DNA of 64,000 bases from positions 124,001 to 188,000 of the forward strand of contig NZ_VOSC01000005.1 of assembly GCF_007997385.1 (NCBI RefSeq), read 5' to 3'. Position numbers and translations under genes: made by a program. The first letter of the stretch is position 1; each line of letters starts with the position of its first letter. The stretch is from Seonamhaeicola algicola (lineage in GTDB: Bacteria > Bacteroidota > Bacteroidia > Flavobacteriales > Flavobacteriaceae). This document shows positions 45,891 through 54,432 of this stretch, piece after piece. The notes below the pieces were generated by a model, which saw only the letters and a list, made by a program, of their open reading frames with translations, had not been told where the DNA came from and searched no databases.

Positions 45891-47396
45891 ATGAATGAAG
45901 TTACTGTTATATTTCCGCATCAATTATTTAAAAATACTGAGTTTTTACCATCAAAAACAACTGTGTTTTTAGTAGAAGAATACTTGTTTTTTAGTCAATA
46001 TAATTTTCATAAACAAAAAGTAGCTTTCCATAGAGCAAGTATGAAATTTTATGAAAGCTTTTTAGTAGACAAAGGTTTCAAAGTTACCTATGTAGAAGCA
46101 TCAGATAAAAGAAGTGATGTTAGAAAGTTATTTTCTTTTTTTATTGATGAAGAGATAACAACAGTTCATATAATAAACCCTACTGATAATTGGCTGGAGA
46201 AAAGAATAAAAACTTTTTCAGAGCAAATATCAATTCAGTATTATGAAAATCCGTTATTTATAAATTCTAAAGAAGAATTAAGTTCATTTTTTAAACCCAA
46301 CAAAAAGAAATTTTTTCAAACGTCATTTTATAAAAATCAACGTACAGATAGAAATATTTTAGTCACAAACGGTGAACCCGTTGGTGGTAAATGGACTTTT
46401 GATGCAGATAACAGAAAAAAATATCCAAAAGATAAAACACCTCCAACTATTACATATCCAAAGGTTAATAAACACTTTAAAGAAGCAGTAGGTTATGTAA
46501 ATGCCAACTTTAAAAATAATATAGGTGAGGTAGATTCAATCCAGTACTATCCTACAACTTTTAAAGAATCTGAAGATTGGTTACAAGATTTTTTTAAGGT
46601 GCGTTTTCATGATTTTGGAGCTTATGAAGATGCTATTGTAAAAAAAGAACATTTTTTAAATCACAGTATTCTATCTCCTTTAATTAATGTTGGATTATTA
46701 TCTCCATTATATGTAATTGAAGAGGCTATAGATTTTGCGGCTAAAAATGACATTCCTATTAATTCTTTAGAAGGTTTTGTCAGACAAATTTTAGGGTGGA
46801 GAGAATTTATAAGAGGTGTTTATGAAGTAAAAGGTACCGAAGAACGTACAAAGAATTTTTGGAATCATACTAGAAAAATACCAGCTTCATTTTATACCGG
46901 AACAACCGGTATTGATCCTATAGATACTACAATTAAAAAACTATTAAAAACAGGATATGCGCATCACATAGAACGTTTAATGATTTTAGGAAATTTTATG
47001 TTGTTATGTGAGTTTGACCCTGATGAGGTTTACAAATGGTTTATGGAGTTGTTTATTGATGCTTATGATTGGGTTATGGTACCAAATGTATATGGTATGA
47101 CTTTGTTTGCAGACGGTGGTTTAATGTCTACAAAACCCTATATAAGTAGTAGTAATTATATAAAAAAAATGAGTGACTATCCTAATGGAGAATGGCAGCA
47201 AATTTGGGATGGTTTATTTTGGAATTTTATGGATAAAAACAGAAGTTTTTTGAGTAAAAATCCACGTTTAAATATGTTATTGTCCAATTTAGATAAAATG
47301 GATAATTCCAAAAGAGAAACTCATTTTAAAAACGCTGCTATGTTTTTTGAACAATTAGAAAATCCTAAAAAAGAAACACAGCTTAATTTATTATAA
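45891..47396 (+). CDS. FeS-BCP-type cryptochrome/photolyase lacking the cluster cysteines
   Basis: This encodes 501 residues from ATG 45891 (an earlier in-frame codon lies within the DASH gene). The fold matches the bacterial (6-4) photolyase/CryB group: VTVIFPHQLF, then EGFVRQILGWREFIRG, HHIERLMILGNFMLL, VMVPNVYGMTLFADGG and TKPYISSSNYIKKMSDY. Relatives bind a 4Fe-4S cluster through one Cys before, and three after, this region. Here the places read GIDPIDTT near residue 342 and DYPNGEWQQIWDG near 427-440; the only Cys is in LLCEFDP. So cluster binding is very unlikely, while the FAD site looks intact. Confidence 0.9.
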   Translation: MNEVTVIFPHQLFKNTEFLPSKTTVFLVEEYLFFSQYNFHKQKVAFHRASMKFYESFLVDKGFKVTYVEASDKRSDVRKLFSFFIDEEITTVHIINPTDNWLEKRIKTFSEQISIQYYENPLFINSKEELSSFFKPNKKKFFQTSFYKNQRTDRNILVTNGEPVGGKWTFDADNRKKYPKDKTPPTITYPKVNKHFKEAVGYVNANFKNNIGEVDSIQYYPTTFKESEDWLQDFFKVRFHDFGAYEDAIVKKEHFLNHSILSPLINVGLLSPLYVIEEAIDFAAKNDIPINSLEGFVRQILGWREFIRGVYEVKGTEERTKNFWNHTRKIPASFYTGTTGIDPIDTTIKKLLKTGYAHHIERLMILGNFMLLCEFDPDEVYKWFMELFIDAYDWVMVPNVYGMTLFADGGLMSTKPYISSSNYIKKMSDYPNGEWQQIWDGLFWNFMDKNRSFLSKNPRLNMLLSNLDKMDNSKRETHFKNAAMFFEQLENPKKETQLNLL

Positions 47397-48887
47397 ATGA
47401 GTAAAAAAGAAAACATATCTGTTGTTTGGTTAAAACGAGATTTGCGTTTACATGATAATGAAGCAATATATAACGCTTTACAGTCAGGAAACAGAGTGCT
47501 TTTTATGTTTGTTTTCGAAAATTTACTACTTCAAGATGCACATTACAGTAAGCGTCATTGGAACTTTATAAAACAATCTATTCAAGATTTAAACGAAGAT
47601 TTAAAACACTATAACACGCAAGTTTTTTGTGCCACTGGAGAAATTTTTGCCATTTTTAATCAGTTACTTACCAATTTTGATGTAACACAAGTATTTTCTC
47701 ATCAAGAAACAGGATTACAAGTTACTTTTAATAGAGATAAAGAATTCGCTAGATATTGTAGAAACAATTCTATTGAATGGATAGAAAATATAAATAATGG
47801 TGTATTAAGAGGTTTATTAAATAGAGAAGATTGGTTTGATAAGTGGGAACGTTATATGTATTTACCACAAATACCTTTTGAAGCTTCTTCTGAAAATTTT
47901 ATTAGTATTGATGAAATCCAAAACATAAGTAAGTATTTTCATATTACAGATTTATCAACAGAAAAAGACGTAAATTTTCAATATGGCGGAACAAAAATGG
48001 CTTGGAAGTATGCAGATTCTTTTTTTAATGAACGATATGAAAAATATATGTTTCATATATCTAAACCAGAAGCGTCTAGAAGTAGTTGCAGTAGGTTATC
48101 ACCATATATAGCTTGGGGAAATGTATCTATCAGAACCGTATTTCAAAAAGCCAAAGAAGTTAAAGCGCAATCAAAAAATAAAAGACATTTAAGCGCTTTT
48201 ATATCTCGATTACGATGGCAAGCGCACTTCATTCAAAAGTTCGAAATGGAGTCTACTATGGAAAATGCAAGTGTTAATAAGGGATATCATAAGCTAAAAA
48301 AATCTATATCAGAAACCTATAAAACTGCTTGGGAAACAGGATATACGGGTTTTCCTTTAGTAGATGCTTCTATGCGTTGTTTAGCACAAACAGGTTATAT
48401 AAATTTTAGAATGCGCGCTATGTTAGTATCTTTTTTTACGCATATTTTATGGCAACCATGGCAAGAGGCAACCCATCATTTATCACGCTTATTTCTTGAT
48501 TTTGAACCTGGTATTCATTTTCCACAATTACAGATGCAAGCAGGTGAAACAGGTATTAATAATTTAAGAATTTATAATCCTGTTAAAAATGGACAAGAAC
48601 ATGACCCTGATGCTGTTTTCATAAAAAAATGGGTGCCTGAATTAGCTCATTTACCAGTTCCTTTTATTCATGAACCCTATTTATTGACTCCTTTAGAGCA
48701 ACAATTTAATAATTGCATTATTGGGGAAGATTATCCAGCTCCAATTGTAGATATTAAAGAGAATAGAAAACGTGCTAGTGATATTTTATGGAATATGAAA
48801 AAAGATCCTGAAGTACGTAGAGAAAGCTATAGAATTTTAAAAAAGCATACAATTGATAATAGAAGTAGAATGTTAAGAGATGAATAA
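47397..48887 (+). CDS. Divergent cryptochrome/photolyase-family flavoprotein
   Basis: This encodes 496 residues with the usual N-terminal domain (VVWLKRDLRLHDNEAIYNAL) and C-terminal FAD domain (TGYTGFPLVDASMRCLAQTGYINFRMRAM, RIYNPVKNGQEHDPDAVFIKKWVPELAHLP). Against classic CPD photolyases the damage-site Glu of ELxWREF is Arg-like (SRLRWQAHF), the Asn of HNRxRM is Phe, and the NNGGWQW block is HFPQLQMQ, losing the flavin-facing Asn and the first Trp of the electron chain. This fits a separate, little-studied subgroup with HFxQxQMQAG. It overlaps the next gene by 1 nt. Confidence 0.88.
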   Translation: MSKKENISVVWLKRDLRLHDNEAIYNALQSGNRVLFMFVFENLLLQDAHYSKRHWNFIKQSIQDLNEDLKHYNTQVFCATGEIFAIFNQLLTNFDVTQVFSHQETGLQVTFNRDKEFARYCRNNSIEWIENINNGVLRGLLNREDWFDKWERYMYLPQIPFEASSENFISIDEIQNISKYFHITDLSTEKDVNFQYGGTKMAWKYADSFFNERYEKYMFHISKPEASRSSCSRLSPYIAWGNVSIRTVFQKAKEVKAQSKNKRHLSAFISRLRWQAHFIQKFEMESTMENASVNKGYHKLKKSISETYKTAWETGYTGFPLVDASMRCLAQTGYINFRMRAMLVSFFTHILWQPWQEATHHLSRLFLDFEPGIHFPQLQMQAGETGINNLRIYNPVKNGQEHDPDAVFIKKWVPELAHLPVPFIHEPYLLTPLEQQFNNCIIGEDYPAPIVDIKENRKRASDILWNMKKDPEVRRESYRILKKHTIDNRSRMLRDE

Positions 48888-49312
48888 TGATATTTAATAC
48901 CACATATACAAATGAAGACTTTTTAGTCCATAGTAAAGAATTACTAGGGAAACCATTCTCGTTACTAAATAAAGTTAAACTGAATGGAGTAGGTTCTGGC
49001 CGTTTTATTATAGCAGAAGTAAGCCAGAAATTAAAATCAAAGAAAGTTCAATTTTCAGAATTAAATTATGGAAACATCGAAATGCGTCCTAAAGGTATTT
49101 TAGTGCATTTTACAAACAGATTAGAGCGCTTTTCATGGTGTATTCCATACCACAAATTAGTAGTGTACAACGCTTCGTTTTTTAGCATTCATGCCGAAGG
49201 AAGTTTTATAAAATTTTTAAAAAACAAAAACTATTCAGAGAATAAGAAATTCATTTCAAAAATGATTGATTATAAAAATGAATATCTAAATCTAGATTAT
49301 TATGACGGATAG
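48887..49312 (+). CDS. Hypothetical protein of the photolyase operon
   Basis: This encodes 141 residues, not recognised. It appears compact and beta-rich (SGRFIIAEVSQKLKSKKVQFSEL, GILVHFTNRLERFSWCIPYHKLVVY), then a lysine-rich helical end. There is no signal peptide or membrane segment. It overlaps both the upstream cryptochrome (1 nt) and the downstream TIGR03643 gene (11 nt), so it belongs to the same transcript and its product should be made in step with theirs. No function proposed. Confidence 0.75.
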   Translation: MIFNTTYTNEDFLVHSKELLGKPFSLLNKVKLNGVGSGRFIIAEVSQKLKSKKVQFSELNYGNIEMRPKGILVHFTNRLERFSWCIPYHKLVVYNASFFSIHAEGSFIKFLKNKNYSENKKFISKMIDYKNEYLNLDYYDG

Positions 49313-49568
49313 AGAAATCGATAGAATTATTGAAATGGCTTGGGAAGATAGAACCACTTTTGATGCTATTCAGTTTCAATTTGGTTTAAAAGAGCAGGAG
49401 GTTATTAACTTAATGCGAAGAGAAATGAAGCCTTCTAGTTTTAAAATGTGGCGCAAAAGAGTTCAAGGTAGAGCTACAAAACATGAAGCTAAAAGAGCAT
49501 TTATAAAAGGTCGTTTTAAATGTTCAAGACAAAGAAATATATCTAATAATAAAATATCTAAAAGATAA
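49302..49568 (+). CDS. TIGR03643 family protein
   Basis: This encodes 88 residues. The sequence MTDREIDRIIEMAWEDRTTFDAI, then FGLKEQEVINLMRREMKPSSFKMWRKRVQGR, is the TIGR03643 pattern: a short helix-turn-helix-like fold with a basic tail rich in Arg and Lys, suggesting nucleic-acid binding. The family is known mainly from its location near cryptochrome/photolyase genes. Role is unknown; together with the DUF2256 protein it makes two small basic proteins in this operon. Confidence 0.87.
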   Translation: MTDREIDRIIEMAWEDRTTFDAIQFQFGLKEQEVINLMRREMKPSSFKMWRKRVQGRATKHEAKRAFIKGRFKCSRQRNISNNKISKR

Positions 49569-49571
49569 AAT

Positions 49572-50252
49572 ATGAAAACAATTATAGTAGTAGGAGGGAG
49601 TAAAGGTATTGGAGCTGCCATTATAAACAGCTTAAAAGATACTCATAAGGTTATTAACATTAGTAGAACAGCAGCAATATCACATACTAATGTTACCAAT
49701 TACGCCGTAAATGTTTTAGAGGACGAGCTGCCAGAAATAGAATCGACAATTAATGGATTAGTGTATTGCCCAGGTAGTATTAATTTAAAACCTATTAACC
49801 TATTAAGTTTAGATGATTTTAGAGCTGATTTTGAGATTAATGTTTTAGGAGCTGTTAAGGTTATTCAAAAATATGTTAATAATTTAAAGAATAACAACGG
49901 TAGTGTAGTATTGTTTAGTACGGTAGCAACTAAGTTAGGAATGCCTTTTCATGCAAGTGTTGCAGCAAGTAAATCTGCCGTAGAAGGTTTAACAAAATCA
50001 CTGGCCGGAGAATTTGCTACCAAGGTACGTTTTAATTGTATTGCACCTACTGTTACAGAAACATCATTAGCAGACAAACTATTAAGAAACGACAAACAAA
50101 AAGAAAACATGGAGAATAGACATCCATTAAAAACCTATTTACAACCTACTGATGTTGCGAGTTTAGCAAATTATTTATTGTCAGATAACGCTTTGGCTAT
50201 TTCAGGACAAGTATTTCCAATAGACGCAGGTATTGTTAGTTTAAAATTATAA
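49572..50252 (+). CDS. SDR-family oxidoreductase
   Basis: This encodes 226 residues, a classical short-chain dehydrogenase: nucleotide motif VVGGSKGIGAAI, NVLGAVKVIQ, catalytic Ser in LFSTVATKLG and Lys in the HASVAASKSAVEGL segment where the expected Tyr of YxxxK is Val (VAASK). Loss of the Tyr may reduce or change activity. It ends in ISGQVFPIDAGI, as usual. It sits 3 nt after the TIGR03643 gene. Substrate is unknown. Confidence 0.88.
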   Translation: MKTIIVVGGSKGIGAAIINSLKDTHKVINISRTAAISHTNVTNYAVNVLEDELPEIESTINGLVYCPGSINLKPINLLSLDDFRADFEINVLGAVKVIQKYVNNLKNNNGSVVLFSTVATKLGMPFHASVAASKSAVEGLTKSLAGEFATKVRFNCIAPTVTETSLADKLLRNDKQKENMENRHPLKTYLQPTDVASLANYLLSDNALAISGQVFPIDAGIVSLKL

Positions 50253-50256
50253 TAAT

Positions 50257-50784
50257 ATGATGTTCCTTTATCTTTTAAATTTATTATTTATACAAACACA
50301 TATTATGATAGCAGATTTTTCAAATTCATACCCTATAGAATCATGGAATATTACTAATGATGTTGTTATGGGAGGCCTATCAAATTCTTCTATGAGTTTA
50401 ACTAGTGATGGCTATGCTGTGTTTTCAGGAGATGTTTCCACCAAAAATAATGGAGGTTTTGCTATGACAAGACATACAGAATCCATCAATTTTGATAAAA
50501 GTCATTCTAAAATAGTTTTAAAAGTTAAAGGGGACGGAAAAAAATATCAGTTTAGAATAAAATCTAATATATATCAACGTTATTGGTACATACAAACATT
50601 TAATACAACAGGCGAGTGGGAAGAGATTACCTTATTGCTAAACGATTTTTATCCATCTTTTAGAGGAAGAAAGCTAGATATAGCTAACTTTTCATCAGAA
50701 AATATTGAAGAGATAGCACTATTAATCGGTAATAAAAAAGACGAAAGCTTTAAGTTATTGATAGATTCTATCAAAATTTATTAA
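50257..50784 (+). CDS. CIA30-domain protein
   Basis: This encodes 175 residues with a CIA30 (complex I intermediate-associated protein 30) jelly-roll fold: WNITNDVVMGGLSNSSMSL, SGDVSTKNNGGFAMTR, KVKGDGKKYQFRIKS and a closing LLIDSIKIY. The N-terminal 18 residues are hydrophobic and could be a signal peptide, though an internal Met (about residue 17) would give a cytoplasmic form. In bacteria this fold is often linked to carotenoid or photoprotection loci. It is 4 nt after the SDR gene. Confidence 0.85.
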   Translation: MMFLYLLNLLFIQTHIMIADFSNSYPIESWNITNDVVMGGLSNSSMSLTSDGYAVFSGDVSTKNNGGFAMTRHTESINFDKSHSKIVLKVKGDGKKYQFRIKSNIYQRYWYIQTFNTTGEWEEITLLLNDFYPSFRGRKLDIANFSSENIEEIALLIGNKKDESFKLLIDSIKIY

Positions 50785-50793
50785 ATTAGTTAC

Positions 50794-51264
50794 ATGTTTA
50801 AACCAATAATTCGTTTTTTTATATTTTTAGTTGCTAATTTTTTGGCATTGTACATTGGTACTTTATTGATGAATGAAGGACCACAAACTCCTTGGTATCA
50901 AAATTTAAATAAAGCTCCGTGGACGCCACCCGGTTGGGTTTTTGGTGCAGCATGGACTACCATAATGGTTTTATTTGCGCTTTACATGACCAAACTAAGC
51001 TTTCAATTTTATCTTTTTGATAAAAAACTAATTCTTTTATATTCTTTACAATGGGTTTTAAATGTAAGTTGGAACTTATTCTTTTTTAACAAACACCTTA
51101 CAGCTATTGGTTTAGTAATCATAACACTGCTTTGGTTAATAATAGGATATTTTACGTTTAAGTTTAAAAAAGATCTTAGCTATAATACGTTATTTATTTT
51201 ACCTTACTTAATTTGGATGACCATTGCTACTAGCTTAAATGCCTATGTAGTTTTGTATAATTAA
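50794..51264 (+). CDS. tspO: TspO/MBR-family membrane protein
   Basis: This encodes 156 residues with five transmembrane helices. Family marks are TPWYQNLNKAPWTPPGWVFGAAWTT and LQWVLNVSWNLFFF. TspO proteins bind porphyrins and other tetrapyrroles and, in other bacteria, tune light- or oxygen-dependent pigment and stress responses. It is the last gene of the photolyase set, 9 nt after the CIA30 gene. The following gene is 37 nt away and of unrelated function. Confidence 0.95.
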   Translation: MFKPIIRFFIFLVANFLALYIGTLLMNEGPQTPWYQNLNKAPWTPPGWVFGAAWTTIMVLFALYMTKLSFQFYLFDKKLILLYSLQWVLNVSWNLFFFNKHLTAIGLVIITLLWLIIGYFTFKFKKDLSYNTLFILPYLIWMTIATSLNAYVVLYN

Positions 51265-51301
51265 AGAAGCTAAGTTTGTTATTGTTTGATACTTTTGTGG
51301 T

Positions 51302-51760
51302 ATGAACAATAATTTTATAAATGAGTTTTTTGGAATTGGTATTTTAAATGGTAAAACTCCTGAAAATTTAGGTGTTTTATGGAGATCTGCCCAAAACTTA
51401 GGTGCTAGTTTTATCTTTTCTATTGGCAACAGGTATGCCAAACAAGCGTGTGATACACATGACGCTGTTAAATCAATGCCTTATTATCACTACAACACTT
51501 TTGAAGACTTTTTTAATAATTTACCCAAAGGTACACGTATTGTTGGGGTAGAATTAGATGAGAGCGCTCAAGATTTAGAGACTTTTAATCACCCAAGGCG
51601 ATGTGTATATTTATTAGGAGCTGAAGATCATGGGTTAACTAAAGAAGCGATTGAAAAATCGCATTTTTTAGTTAAATTCAAGTCAACTTTAAGTTTAAAT
51701 GTTTCAGTTGCAGGTAGTATTGTAATGTATGATAGGCAGTTAAGTAAACCTCGAAGTTAA
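51302..51760 (+). CDS. RNA methyltransferase, TrmH/SpoU type
   Basis: This 152-residue SPOUT-fold enzyme should methylate a ribose 2'-OH in tRNA or rRNA. Motif 1 is ENLGVLWRSAQNLGASF with the Asn/Arg pair, motif 2 is VYLLGAEDHGLT, and motif 3 is SLNVSVAGSIVMYD, together forming the knotted cofactor site. A TACTTTTG (-7-like) element at 51290 lies right before the start, so it may have its own near-leaderless transcript. Its stop region overlaps the convergent gene by 4 nt. Confidence 0.9.
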   Translation: MNNNFINEFFGIGILNGKTPENLGVLWRSAQNLGASFIFSIGNRYAKQACDTHDAVKSMPYYHYNTFEDFFNNLPKGTRIVGVELDESAQDLETFNHPRRCVYLLGAEDHGLTKEAIEKSHFLVKFKSTLSLNVSVAGSIVMYDRQLSKPRS

Positions 51761-52113
51761 TTAACATGAGCTTCCGTTTTTACTCTAAAGCACCGCTCGG
51801 TTCCTAAAAAATTGGGGTCGCCATAGGTTTCAGACCAAAAACCTTCTAAAATATCTTTCGTTAAACATTTATAAACAACTACGCCTGTAAACACATCATT
51901 ATCAACACCTAAATATTCAAAATTAATTACTAAAATGTGGTCTTTAAAAAAGCCATAACCTGTCTGTTTTTGTTGGTTGTTAATAAGCCATTTAGCAACA
52001 ACTCTATTATAATCATCAGTAGTTAGTGTAAGTGTGCCTCTGTATTGTATATTGGTTTCATTTTGGTTGGTACCAATAATGGTATATGTGCCTTCTAAAT
52101 CATTTACCGTCAT
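51757..52113 (-). CDS. Hypothetical small beta-rich protein
   Basis: This encodes 118 residues with no signal peptide. The pattern DLEGTYTIIGTNQNETNIQYRGTLTLT and GYGFFKDHILVINFEY, with EGFWSE, looks like an eight-strand lipocalin-like barrel, but I do not recognise a family. It is 6 nt after the methyltransferase-like gene at 52120-53295 and likely co-transcribed with it. Confidence 0.6.
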   Translation of the reverse strand: MTVNDLEGTYTIIGTNQNETNIQYRGTLTLTTDDYNRVVAKWLINNQQKQTGYGFFKDHILVINFEYLGVDNDVFTGVVVYKCLTKDILEGFWSETYGDPNFLGTERCFRVKTEAHVN

Positions 52114-52119
52114 TTGCCT

Positions 52120-53295
52120 TTAAACTTTGCTGCAAAGTAACGCTATTTTATTATTATCAATATCTGTTGTGAAGAAAATATACAAACTACCACCATCTTT
52201 AATATGTAATTTTTTTCTAATTTGTTGTACCGTTTCCGGGAAGTTTCGGGTGGTAATATTTGCTTTTGAAATGCCTAATTTTTTAAATACTTTTTTGTTA
52301 TAAGCTATGTTGTTTTCTATTTTAAAAATGCGCCCAGGAAATGTTTCTAACATCGTTTCGTTGGTATACAAATGTGAATGTTGATGTAACTTAAAAACGG
52401 GCAATTGTTGTGTAATTTGGTTAAAAGCCCCTGATTTTAAAATAGCAGCATTGGGTTCATATAAAAAAGAAAGTGGTTTGCTATAGTTAGCATGTGTTGA
52501 GATGCTAAAGTTGAAATTAAAATAAGCGTTGGTGTCTTTTTTTATGTTTACCGTTTTAATAGTAATAGCATTGTTGTAATCATGCTCTAAAACCCAAAGT
52601 AGTTCTTTTACTTCATTATTTACAGCAACAATATGTATGGTTTTAACATGGTTTAGCTCGTTAATGCCAATTGAAATATCTAATAATGGCGATGTTTTTA
52701 CAAGTATGTTTTTTGCTGTTTTAAAAAGTAACTCTAAATGTTCTGGTACATTAGGTAAACAATCTTTTAAAAAAAAGACTTTCCCTTTACTGTCATGCCT
52801 GCGTGATGGATCAATATATATCCAATCATAGGTTTTTGGTTCAGATTGTAAATAGGCAATCCCATCGGTTTTAACAGTAGTTATATTTTCTATTTGAAGT
52901 TGTTTGTAGTTATGCGCTACAATTTCAGATAGGGTTTCGTTTATTTCGCAATGTGTAACAGCCTTAAAGTGTTTTGAAAAATAAAAACAATCTACACCAA
53001 AACCACCAGTTACATCAATAATAGTATTGCCAGAAATTAGTTCAGCTTTGTATTTAGCTGTTATTTCTGATGAGGTTTGTTCAATATTTAATTTGTTTGG
53101 GTAATAAATGTTGGTGGTATTAAACCATGTGCTAAGTTTGGTTTTACAACGTTTTTTAGCTTCAATTTGCGCAACAATAGCTTTAGTATCAACACCTTCA
53201 AAATTAGTACCTTTTAGTAGTATTGCGTTAATATCTGTTTGAAGGTTTTCTGAAATAAATTCCTGAACTTCAGTATTTAAAATGGCTAAATTCAA
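52120..53295 (-). CDS. Class I SAM methyltransferase with THUMP-like domain (PG_1098 family)
   Basis: This encodes 391 residues. The centre has a Rossmann methyltransferase fold (NTIIDVTGGFGVDCFYFSKHF, CEINETLSEIVAHNY, DWIYIDPSRRHDSKGKVF). The C-terminal part (from about 270) matches the PG_1098 ferredoxin-like and THUMP-like domains seen in Bacteroidota. An RNA substrate is likely from the THUMP-like part and the DPSRR motif, but no target is proven. It is followed by the small beta protein and preceded, 6 nt away, by the AI-2E permease. Confidence 0.88.
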   Translation of the reverse strand: MNLAILNTEVQEFISENLQTDINAILLKGTNFEGVDTKAIVAQIEAKKRCKTKLSTWFNTTNIYYPNKLNIEQTSSEITAKYKAELISGNTIIDVTGGFGVDCFYFSKHFKAVTHCEINETLSEIVAHNYKQLQIENITTVKTDGIAYLQSEPKTYDWIYIDPSRRHDSKGKVFFLKDCLPNVPEHLELLFKTAKNILVKTSPLLDISIGINELNHVKTIHIVAVNNEVKELLWVLEHDYNNAITIKTVNIKKDTNAYFNFNFSISTHANYSKPLSFLYEPNAAILKSGAFNQITQQLPVFKLHQHSHLYTNETMLETFPGRIFKIENNIAYNKKVFKKLGISKANITTRNFPETVQQIRKKLHIKDGGSLYIFFTTDIDNNKIALLCSKV

Positions 53296-53301
53296 TAGTA
53301 A

Positions 53302-54390
53302 CTATAAATCTTTTGTAAGTTTTTTAACTATTTTGTTTTCAGATAAAAAGGCTTTTAAAATTACTTTAATAGCAGTGTAAGCAGGTACAGCAATTATTAG
53401 CCCTAAAACACCAAATAAAATACCTGCAATTAAAATAACTAAAAATATTTCTAGAGGGTGCGATTTTACACTTTTTGAAAAAATTATAGGCTGGCTAGCA
53501 AAATTATCAACCAATTGGCCAATAGCAATTATAAGTAATACCCACAATGTTTTTGGTAATATAACGTCACTAAAACTTTGCCCAAGTGAGCTTGTCATGG
53601 TTAAGGTAACCATTAAAAGGCCGCCAATTAATGGGCCCACGTACGGAATTAAATTTAGTAAAGCACATAAAAAGGCAATAACTACAGCGTTTTCAACACC
53701 AATAATTAACAACCCAATCATGTAAATAATAAACAAAATGAGTATTTGAAAAATTAGCCCAACAAAGTAGCGTGATAGTAAATCTTTTATTTTTTCAGAA
53801 GACGCTTTCCAGCGTGTTTCTTTATTATCAGGTATAAGTGTTAATATGCTGTTTTCAAATAAACGACTGTCTTTTAAAAAGAAAAATGAAATAAATAACA
53901 CCGAAAAAAGCCCAATACTAAAGCTGCCTAAGCCACTAATTACCGAGTTTAAAAAGTTTGGAATTACCGAGAAATCTAGTTTTGAAAACAGATTGGAGTC
54001 TTTTAATGATTGCTCAACATCAATTTGATGTAAATCAAAATACGTAATTATTTCAGTGTATAGTGTTTCTATATCACTTTGTAATTCATTGATGTTTAAT
54101 AATGATAAATTTTGCCCTTGTTTAATAATTAACGGAATAAACAAGCTAATTAAACCTGCAAATATACCTAAAAGAAGCACCATGGTTACAACTACAGCTA
54201 TGGTGTTTTTAAATTTTAGGCGCCTTTCTAAAAACAACACAATAGGTCTGCCAATTAACGATATTACAGCGGCAATGGCAATATATCCAATAACCGATTG
54301 AATTTTATACAAAAACAATAGCACTAAAAATATACCACAAATTATGGCTATAGCACGTAAAATACCGTTGGCAATTATTTTAGAGTTCAT
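53302..54390 (-). CDS. AI-2E family transporter (PerM-like)
   Basis: This encodes 362 residues with about eight membrane helices. Family features are the paired N-terminal helices, a long helical segment (about 90-150), SIGLFSVLFISFFFLKDSRLF, and the C-terminal GPLIGG and ILFGVLGLIIAVPAYTAIK. Members are trimer-like permeases of broad role (autoinducer-2 export, pH or sodium resistance). The substrate is not visible here. It is the first gene of the three-gene run ending at 51757. Confidence 0.92.
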   Translation of the reverse strand: MNSKIIANGILRAIAIICGIFLVLLFLYKIQSVIGYIAIAAVISLIGRPIVLFLERRLKFKNTIAVVVTMVLLLGIFAGLISLFIPLIIKQGQNLSLLNINELQSDIETLYTEIITYFDLHQIDVEQSLKDSNLFSKLDFSVIPNFLNSVISGLGSFSIGLFSVLFISFFFLKDSRLFENSILTLIPDNKETRWKASSEKIKDLLSRYFVGLIFQILILFIIYMIGLLIIGVENAVVIAFLCALLNLIPYVGPLIGGLLMVTLTMTSSLGQSFSDVILPKTLWVLLIIAIGQLVDNFASQPIIFSKSVKSHPLEIFLVILIAGILFGVLGLIIAVPAYTAIKVILKAFLSENKIVKKLTKDL

Positions 54391-54432
54391 TTAGTAAATA
54401 TATAATAATATCATTTTTTAGCCCATAAATTG

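Noticed and set aside
51290-51297. Strong promoter before the TrmH-type gene at 51302
   Set aside because: TACTTTTG matches the -7 consensus, but it lies only 4 nt from the start codon with no -33 partner; in AT-rich DNA this could be chance, so it is mentioned but not annotated.
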